A program made the translations under genes and the position numbers. Under the pieces are notes generated by a model. It searched no databases. It was not told the DNA's origin and saw nothing but the letters and a program-made list of their open reading frames with translations. Positions 56,851 to 64,000 of a stretch of DNA of 64,000 nt are shown in pieces. Each line of letters starts with the position of its first letter. The stretch's first letter is position 1. Origin of the DNA: Sipunculus nudus. Taxonomy: Eukaryota > Annelida > Sipuncula > Golfingiida > Sipunculidae. The stretch is taken from NCBI GenBank assembly GCA_026874595.1, contig CM049309.1, positions 93,336,723 through 93,400,722 of the forward strand. The letters run 5' to 3'.

Positions 56851-58800
56851 TGAAACTGCACTGACAAAAGGATTTCTAAGGTGGCTAACTGGCAGACATA
56901 ATGGATTTCTGACAAGTCTGACATTTGATATCACACATCCTCCAATAAGAGGCCAAACTTGTAGTAATTTCTCCAAAGGATGTTACAGTAATGAATGTCC
57001 AAAAGTAAGATTTTGATAATAACCTTTTGATTTTTTAATAATATTATTGAAATAAATGATTATCAAAAATAATATAAAAGATTATATTCATGAATGCATT
57101 TGTATACAAATACTTTCATTTTTACCAGTATTCCTATCCTTATGCATGAAATTATGGAGTACATATTCATATTTGCATTCAAATACATTTGCGAAGTACT
57201 TCACCATGTCTGGTATTTATTCAGTTTTGGGCATCTAGGAAAATGGGGGAATTAGCTCCAGATTTTATATATATACATCCATGTTTTCTTGTTCACTTTT
57301 TCTCACCAATCATGATAAAGTCCATCCATATGGTAATAATACAGTTTATTTTCTTCTAAGTTCACCAATTAAAATATGTATCTAAAATATTGAAGGTTGA
57401 CACTCTTTATACAAAAATGATCATAAGATCTTCCTTTAAAAAGTTTCTAATCTAATAAAATAGGCTTTATGAATCTAAATAAAAACAGAACAGAGTCCTG
57501 CAATGTCTAAAAGTGCCTGTCTGTCAGAGGCCTGTAAAGCCCTTAAGTACATGATCCTAAACCTGACTAACCAATCAGATACTTGGATTTAAGCTACTGA
57601 ATATTATAATACTGACCTAAAACCAGCATTAAAAATACTGTCCATTTAAACTAAGAAAAATCTTGACCATCCATATCATCTAAATATATTAACATAATGA
57701 TCTTACATAAATTTTTATATAAAATGACAAATCTGGTTGATAGGTGAAGCTGACAACCTAAAGATCAAGATGCTCATTGGAGGAGCAATGTTAAACATTC
57801 CTAAACACTGACCATCACTCAAATGAGACCCCTGTCAACACAGGGTGAGCAGCAAAGGGTTATCTGCGCTATAGGAGGTAAAGGATTCTACTTACATGCC
57901 TGTACTGAATGAACCTGTATAATAAGCTACACTGAAGAGTAACAAGAATTTATAGTTATTTGGCCCAATAATCACCATAATCATAACAGTTTCAGCTGAA
58001 CAAAAGTTCTTGAGAATCCAGAATAAACAAATATCACAAATTTAAATAATGATCATAAGTACTTGGTTTTATGAATTTTATTTATATTAAAAAAAACTAT
58101 TATATTCACTTTGGAATGCTGTCACATCAATCTACACACTAGACATAGCAAGAGTCTTATGACAATTATTAACATTACAGAAATCATAATGAGAACTTGT
58201 CTAAGATCTAATTTTTTATCATATTCAAATTTTTTTATTGAAAAAAGTATCAGAAAAAAAATTAAAGTAATCTCAGCTATGAAACCATTATATGTTTAAA
58301 AAATAAAGCAAAGGATAAGAACACCCTATAAATTTTACAAGGAGAAACCTATAGATGGGCAAGTTTAATTTTATTAACTGAAATATAGGAACCAGTAATA
58401 TAAATTTTGATTATTTACATAGTCTTGTGCCAGCTGTTACAGCCACGTGTCTAAATGTCATCAGTGAAACATATTGACATCTTTATTCAGTGCTTTTCTG
58501 AGTAAAATTAAAAATTTTGACATATTTAAATTTTTTTTTAATTTGAAATAAATATAAATTAACAAGCTGAAACACTTGGAAAAGACCTGGAAATTTAGAT
58601 TAATATTATCAACTGCGTCTTTGTCTATCATTTATTCCCTTCATATAATCCCTAATAGTATAGAACAATATAGTTTATTTTTTTTTTTTTCATTATTAAA
58701 ACTGAAAAGAAAAATACCATAGGTGACTCAATGGTGTTATTTGGAATACCTTTTCATCCATTCATACAAAATGCATAAAACATCATGAAACAACACTTTT
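56851..58800. other. AT-rich DNA, no gene recognised
   Basis: A segment at 58005-58140 resembles 41640-41790. A 36-nt stretch with exon-like borders (about 57931-57896, minus strand, acceptor cttcag and donor gtaagt) has no recognisable product. Confidence 0.4.
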
Positions 58801-59327
58801 TTAGGGGCGCATGCGTCAAGGAGGGAGGACGTGAAATTTGGACCCTCTCCCAAGTCGCCCTAAATTTTAAGCAAAATTCCGTGATATTGGCCATTTCTGA
58901 GGTTGTGAAGTACTGAGGACAATTCATGATGACAGTGTAACACCGTGGAAAAAATTACAGCCAGAGTAAGTTTCTCCATACATGAACATTTCATCATTGT
59001 CAAAATTGTTTAAAGATAGAGCATGAGGTGGATGGCCATAACTCGTGTGTTACACGCATGTACAAATAAACAGTGACTTCATTTTGGCAATTTTCATTTC
59101 TGGCAGCAACTTTAGAAGGTAACATCTAGTTTTATGCATGCAGAAAACATGCATATAGAACTTTCAATCTAGCAGAACTTTGTGTGTTCACATATAGTGT
59201 ATCGATAATAATAGTGAGCCGCCAAGATAACGTTGGAACAGCTGCTATGCATGGCAGGATTGGGCTCAAAATTCTTACGTAATTGACACTCAAGTTAGGC
59301 CTAGTGTACGCATTTCAACTGTAAACC

Positions 59328-60953
59328 ATGGCCACTCAGGAAGTTATAATTGAAAGTACTCCGTGCGGACACACTGGGGAGATTATTTCTCAGACTCACG
59401 CTGTACTGGCGAATGTCACCGAGCCTGTGGTGTCATACACACAAATGCTACACGAAGCTTCAGGGCCTTACAAAGACTTAAACATGCAAACGCCCGCAAT
59501 CCCTATAACATCTGACATCGTGTTCATGTGCCTTCTTTCTACAACGGACTTTAACAACGGGGTTCAAAAGAGCACAGCCTCCCTGAAAGACCCTGACTAT
59601 TGCCCCCTTTCACTTCTATCTACGGAGAACCGTACTTTACTTGTCTCTCTGAGAGATAAAGCCCAGGATCAGTTTGTATCAGCAATTTTATCTTCTTCCA
59701 ACAATGATTCAGATCAAATTGAATTAATCAGAACTGACCTGTTCCAAGCTTCAAAACAACTTGGCTCTTTTCCTGGGGGAGTTTTGATTAGGCGGATGAA
59801 CACTAAAAAAGGTGAATCTTTACAGAAAAAGTTAGCGCGTGACTGTTATACTCTGTTTGGCTTTTTGCTGGGGGAACCGGCTGAAACGCTTTCATCTCTT
59901 TTGAGTAGAGGGTCTACCTCAATTTTGTCAGTTACCTGCGTTGAGGAACAGAATTTAAGTACAGAGTCAGTTTGTGATCTTAAAACTCTCTTGACAGAAA
60001 CGGTGGCTAAACTGCAGGTAAAGGTAGACGACCTACAGCAAGATCTAGCAAGTCATGAACAGAAATATGAAAATGAGATATCCAGATTAAATGGTGAACT
60101 AAAGGGAAAGTCTGCAGAAATTAGAGAGTTAAATTTAGTAATAAATGAAATGAAAAGTGATATGAATAAGCGCATCTCTGACGTTGAACAGAAAGTCCAG
60201 GAAGTAGTCAAAGATGTTGATGGTTGTGACAAAAAATGCCAATTGTTAACTGATGACATTTATAAATGCACTGATGATTACTCCATGCTAGAACGTGATG
60301 TCAGAGGTTGTATAAACACTAATAAACAATTACTTCGTCAGATTACTGGTCTGGATCGAGACCTTGATGAATTTTCAAACCGAAATAGTTCTTTAACCGA
60401 ATCCATGACATACCTAAGATCGAGATTGGATAAATTCGAGAGAGAACTAACATCAAAGCTGAATCATATGAACAGTTACTCAGAAGTGCCAGCTGGATCA
60501 AATAGCCGTGGTTTTGATGGAAGTTCTGTTCATCAAACATTCAATCCCCATCAGGTAGAACAAAGTCGGGAAGATTACCGTGATAATTCCACACGAAATG
60601 ATGATGCTTATGATAAACATCTATCAAGACGCCGAGTAAATGCTCACCAACATCGGCGTACCCTTGGGGGACCACAACATACTAGTCATAACGCTCAGCG
60701 GCAGTACCACCCTGTGTGATCTGTGAAATATTACGTAGGGAGAATTCCAACAAGTGCTACAACAGAGGGTGTCGCTGAATACATGAAGTTGCGTGGTGTG
60801 AAAGCAATCAATGTGAAAATATTGAAAAATGTTAACGGTGGTCCTCCCGGAGCATTTATTGAAGTACCGTCAGTGCATATGGGAGTGGTCGAAGAAAACG
60901 AATTCTGGCCGCAGGGAGTCTACATTCTGCAGTGGTATGACAAAGAATGTTGA
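59328..60953 (+). pseudogene. LINE ORF1 protein, interrupted by one in-frame TGA
   Basis: ATG at 59328 (context AACCATGG). The 463-residue first part has an alpha-helical, heptad-rich coiled coil at about residues 215-370 (for example VDDLQQDLASHEQKYENEIS) and a polar Arg/His-rich tail. TGA at 60717-60719 is followed in the same frame by 77 more codons with KYYVGRIPTSATTEGVAEYM and FWPQGVYILQWY, an RRM-like RNA-binding fold by pattern. ORF1 proteins form trimers on LINE RNA. The TGA is one base from CGA or TGG/TGT, so either a point mutation or programmed readthrough is possible. Confidence 0.75.
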
Positions 60954-60981
60954 TCCAGTGATCATTGAATCTTGCAATTAA

Positions 60982-62049
60982 ATGGACTCTTTAATACTAG
61001 GAACATTTAATGCAAGGGGCATTATGCCTAGTTCTCCTTTTATATCTGAAACTCTTGAAAAGTATAATATTGATTTGTTCGGTATATGTGAGCATTGGTT
61101 GTTCCCGCACAATCAGTGTTTTTTAGACAGTATTCATACTGATTACATGTCTTATTCAAAATGTGATGCTAGTTTAGATTCGACAGACTGTTGTAGACGG
61201 GGTAGAGGTGGGGTAGCACTTTTGTGGAAAAAGCGTTTGTCTTTTCGTGTAACCCCCTTATCTTCCATCAGGAGTGATAGAATCATAGGTGTTCAAATCG
61301 ATTCCATAAATCATCAACTGCCATTATTTATCTTTATGGTATATCTTCCTAATACAAATCAGGGGAATTCCATGTTCATTCATTGTGTTGAGATATTAAT
61401 AGACTTGTATAATGAATACGAATCGTTTGGCACCGTGCTATTTATGGGCGATTTTAATTGTGAATTAAGCGGCTCTATGTACACTGGGAAAAAATCCTCG
61501 CGTAGTGTTGTCCTTCAAACGGCCTTAGAGAGTATGGGATTATTATCAATAACATGCAATTTCTGTACCGGCCAGTTATACACATATGATCCGTATGATT
61601 CAGGAAATAACAGGTCTCTCATAGATCATATTATTGCACCTATTACCACAACAGATTTGATTAATTACGGTAAGATTATTGATGGTGAAAATAATACATC
61701 AGACCATCTGGCTCAGATTGTTAGTCTTGAAATTAAGCTAACAAACCCACATGTAGACACCGATGTGGATCGAAAACTTTTATGGCAAAATCTATCTAAT
61801 ACTAGAATATACAATACGTATACACAAGTATTAGCAGATGCCTTGGGCCATATTTGCATTCCTAAAGATGGAGCTACCGCTTATCATGATATAGATGAAG
61901 TATACAAAAAGCTTGTTAGTACATTAATTAATTGCGCTCATAAAACTATTCCCCACTCAAAATCAGTAGGTCCCCAAAAACCAAAATGGAAGGAATACCT
62001 TAAAGAAGAACATGATAATATGCTCAGATACAGAAGGATATGGCTTTAG
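60982..62049 (+). CDS. LINE ORF2, apurinic endonuclease part
   Basis: Starts 29 nt after ORF1 ends, at ATG 60982 (MDSLILGTFNARGI). Endonuclease motifs in order are NARG, ICEHW, GRGGVALLW, MVYLPN, MGDFNCE, LIDHIIA and TSDHL, giving the Asn, Glu, Asp and His catalytic set. The domain spans about residues 1-245. The enzyme nicks target DNA to prime reverse transcription. The frame ends with TAG at 62047-62049 but resumes at once in the same frame, so the true ORF2 was one long protein. Confidence 0.85.
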   Translation: MDSLILGTFNARGIMPSSPFISETLEKYNIDLFGICEHWLFPHNQCFLDSIHTDYMSYSKCDASLDSTDCCRRGRGGVALLWKKRLSFRVTPLSSIRSDRIIGVQIDSINHQLPLFIFMVYLPNTNQGNSMFIHCVEILIDLYNEYESFGTVLFMGDFNCELSGSMYTGKKSSRSVVLQTALESMGLLSITCNFCTGQLYTYDPYDSGNNRSLIDHIIAPITTTDLINYGKIIDGENNTSDHLAQIVSLEIKLTNPHVDTDVDRKLLWQNLSNTRIYNTYTQVLADALGHICIPKDGATAYHDIDEVYKKLVSTLINCAHKTIPHSKSVGPQKPKWKEYLKEEHDNMLRYRRIWL

Positions 62050-62718
62050 AAGGGGAAATCCCGTTGTAATGATAATGCCTTTATGATGTATAAAGAAGCT
62101 AAACAAATTTTTCGCAAAAAGATTAGAAATTATTACGATATGTTAGAAAGAACTGTGTTTGACGAAATCGATGAAACTATGGAAGCCGATATTAAAAAAT
62201 TCTGGGTCCTTTTGCGGCGAAAAAGAGCTAAAAAGTCTAAGTTTAGTCACATGATTTTCGATGGTAAAAAGTGTTTCGACACACATAATATTGCAAATGG
62301 TTGGGCGTGTTATTATGAGAAACTGTATTCTGATGCTGAATCGCGTTCCTTCAGGGCAGATCATAAGAATGCTATCGAACAAAAACTGACTAAATATTAC
62401 ACAGAATCTTTAAAGAAACATAATGAATTACTTGATGACCCATTCAACGAAACTGAAGTTTTCTGGGCAGTGAGATCATTGTCATTGAGAAAAGCGGGCG
62501 GACATGATGGAATTACTAATGAACATCTTGTGTATGGGGGTGCGAGTTTAATCCGCTGCCTAACGGCTTTTTTTAATGTATGTTTTTCCTTTGAATACAT
62601 TCCCTGTGAAATGAAAAAGGGCAAAGTTATTACCTTGCTAAAGGACAACAGGAAAAGTGCTTCTTCGCCCGATAATTATAGAGGCATTACTAGATTCCTG
62701 CTATTTATAAGTTGTTAG
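62050..62718 (+). pseudogene. LINE ORF2, linker and reverse transcriptase fingers
   Basis: The same frame as the endonuclease continues after the TAG. The linker contains FRKKIRNYYDMLERT. RT blocks then appear: SLSLRKAGGHDGITNEHL (the KA.G.DGI motif), CEMKKGKVITLLKD and SPDNYRGIT. The frame is lost at about 62688-62693, a net one-base change, and the next block continues in another frame. Confidence 0.82.
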
Positions 62719-63548
62719 AGCGTGTAATGTTAAACAGAATTCTTGCTTATTCTGATGTCACTAGTCTTGGAGTTCCTGATAAACTTCAGTTTGCTTATCA
62801 AAAAGGGCTTTCGGCCACTAATGCTTCCTTTGTATTACAGGAGGGTATTCTTCATAATCTAGAAAGGAATTCCATAGTTTATGGTGCATTTCTCGACAGC
62901 TCCAAGGCTTTCGACACGGTCTGGCACGACGGCCTCTTCACTAAAATTTTTGAACTTAAAATAAATGGGAAATTGTGGAGGTTGATGAAATCTTCGTACA
63001 GCGATATTTTAAGTTGTGTGCAACACGACGGAGTCTTCAGTCGATGGTTCAAAGTGTGTCGATCGGTCAGGCAGGGAGGCATACTTTCCCCCTGGTTTTA
63101 CGTTGTCTACATAAATGAATTGATTTTACAACTTAGGAACTGTTTGTATGGGGCGAAAATTGATAATTTATATATTGGGTCTCCAGTTATGGCTGATGAT
63201 ATATCACTGATCTCTCTCACGCCATTTGGCCTTCAGCGTATGCTAAATATTTGTTATGAATACAGTTGTAACTGGATGTTTAATTTCAACCCAAATAAAT
63301 CTGTGGTAATAGCGTTTGGTGAATCGGATACAAGGTTTAAAATGCTTGTCGGATCTCGATCATGGCGTCTGGGTAATTCTATAATCAAGCAAGTGCAAGA
63401 ACATCGTCACCTTGGTATTCTCCTTAATTCTAATTTCCATTCTCATCAGAGAACTAAACCATCTTGTCAACGAGCGAGGGGATCCTTCCTATCCTTAGCG
63501 GGTGCTGGAGTAAGACCAAGGGGTCTTAATCCCCTCATGGCTGCTTAG
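62700..63548 (+). pseudogene. LINE ORF2, reverse transcriptase palm and thumb
   Basis: After the frame change, IPAIYKLLERVM opens the block. Catalytic motifs are FLDSSKAFDTVWHDGL (motif A aspartate), SVRQGGILSPWFYVVYINEL (motif B) and VMADDISLIS (motif C; Met replaces the usual Tyr or Phe before ADD, while both aspartates are kept). The thumb region follows, with HLGILLNSNF. A TAG at 63546-63548 ends the frame. Confidence 0.85.
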
Positions 63549-64000
63549 TTGTACAAAGTTATCGTAATTCCAACATTTTTGTATGGTTGTGAATTATGGA
63601 ACAATCTTTCCAATATGGAAGTCCTAAGACTTGAGCGAACGCACAGATTTTGTGCCCGGACCTGTCAAGCTTTTAACCAACGAGTTCAATCTGACACTGT
63701 GTTGGCCATGTTAGGTCTCCATAGGTTACAGGGTACGATTAATATGTACAAGTTAAAATTTTTGGGTAGGCTCTGTAGAGCTCCTGTGGGTGACCTCTGC
63801 AGGAATGTGTTGTGGCACAGAATCTTTAGCTATTATTCTGATACTGTGCCAAATAAGGGGTTAATAAACGATGTGATCACTATATCGAAACTTTATAGCT
63901 TAGACGACTATATGATTAGTTATATTACTGATGATTATTTCCCCAGTAAAGGGTTATGGAAAACCATTTTAGATGACGTAATACATAATTACGAGATAGC
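63549..64000 (+). pseudogene. LINE ORF2, C-terminal region (runs off window)
   Basis: The same frame after the TAG stays open for the remaining 150 codons. It begins LYKVIVIPTFLYGCELWNNL, the post-RT block (LY...VLP.LLYGCE.W) common to this LINE type, and includes ERTHRFCARTCQAF. The end lies outside the window. Confidence 0.78.

Larger units (their letters stand above)
58803..64000 (+). mobile_element. APE-type non-LTR retrotransposon (LINE), 5' part to window end
   Basis: Organised as a 5' UTR-like leader, ORF1 (coiled coil plus RRM-like tail), and ORF2 with apurinic endonuclease and reverse transcriptase, ending at the window edge before any 3' UTR. The 5' boundary is a guess from the change in base composition near 58803. 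Lesions seen are a TGA in ORF1 (60717), a TAG after the endonuclease (62047), a one-base frame loss (about 62688-62693) and a TAG in the RT C-terminal region (63546). Otherwise the reading frames are intact, so the insertion is fairly young. Motif style points to the CR1/jockey group, but the clade is not settled. Confidence 0.9.

Noticed and set aside
57896-57931. 36-nt exon-like segment with good splice borders as an upstream REXO1 exon
   Set aside because: None of its frames encodes a recognisable exonuclease segment, so chance splice signals are likelier.
1-64000. Hammerhead ribozyme cores, often present in bivalve repeats
   Set aside because: I scanned by eye for CTGATGA plus GAAA cores near the modular-repeat ends and found none with the needed stems. 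A covariance-model search would be decisive.

Overview
The window looks like nuclear DNA of a lophotrochozoan animal, most probably a bivalve or other mollusc. It has small exons with canonical GT/AG splice sites, kilobase-scale introns, an AT-rich background and very dense dispersed repeats of a modular, hairpin-ended kind. Nothing looks prokaryotic: there are no operons or ribosome-binding sites. The species call is inference; gene families and splice structure are read directly from the sequence. Host genes: (1) A complete minus-strand gene fills the left 27 kb. Twelve coding exons between 19308 and 609 give a 424-residue PLP-dependent L-threonine ammonia-lyase (threonine deaminase / serine racemase fold) with a C-terminal ACT domain. 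Its promoter and non-coding first exon lie near 26812-27046 (CRE, CCAAT box, a 27-codon upstream ORF). (2) The last two coding exons of a minus-strand REXO1-like RNA exonuclease lie at 53523-53643 and 48889-48986; the rest of that gene was not found. (3) A weaker candidate for the 5' end of a plus-strand gene is at 30850-31164. Mobile and viral-like DNA takes up most of the rest. Introns of gene 1 hold a 37-bp minisatellite (about 47 copies), an internally deleted DIRS-like tyrosine-recombinase retrotransposon with inverted terminal repeats and an internal complementary region, a tRNA-derived SINE, a 42/43-bp minisatellite, and several copies of a GGCGCC-palindrome repeat family. The 21-27 kb and 40-45 kb stretches are built of a second family with an AGCTCAG-type terminal palindrome and many nuclear-receptor-like half-sites. 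A third family, with GCCCCCGCC ends, is at 25.8 and 49.2 kb. At 36.9-39.3 kb sits a GC-richer block carrying the N-terminal, cysteine-rich part of a Polinton/adintovirus-type protein-primed DNA polymerase B (broken) and a divergently transcribed acidic zinc-finger ORF, separated by a compact two-way promoter. A Tigger-like DNA transposon with TA target duplication lies at 54398-55620. From about 58.8 kb to the window end is a near-full-length APE-type LINE with ORF1, endonuclease and reverse transcriptase, interrupted by a few discrete lesions. Between these, AT-rich DNA at 28-36.8 kb, 47-48.8 kb and 57-58.8 kb shows only microsatellites and small inverted repeats.
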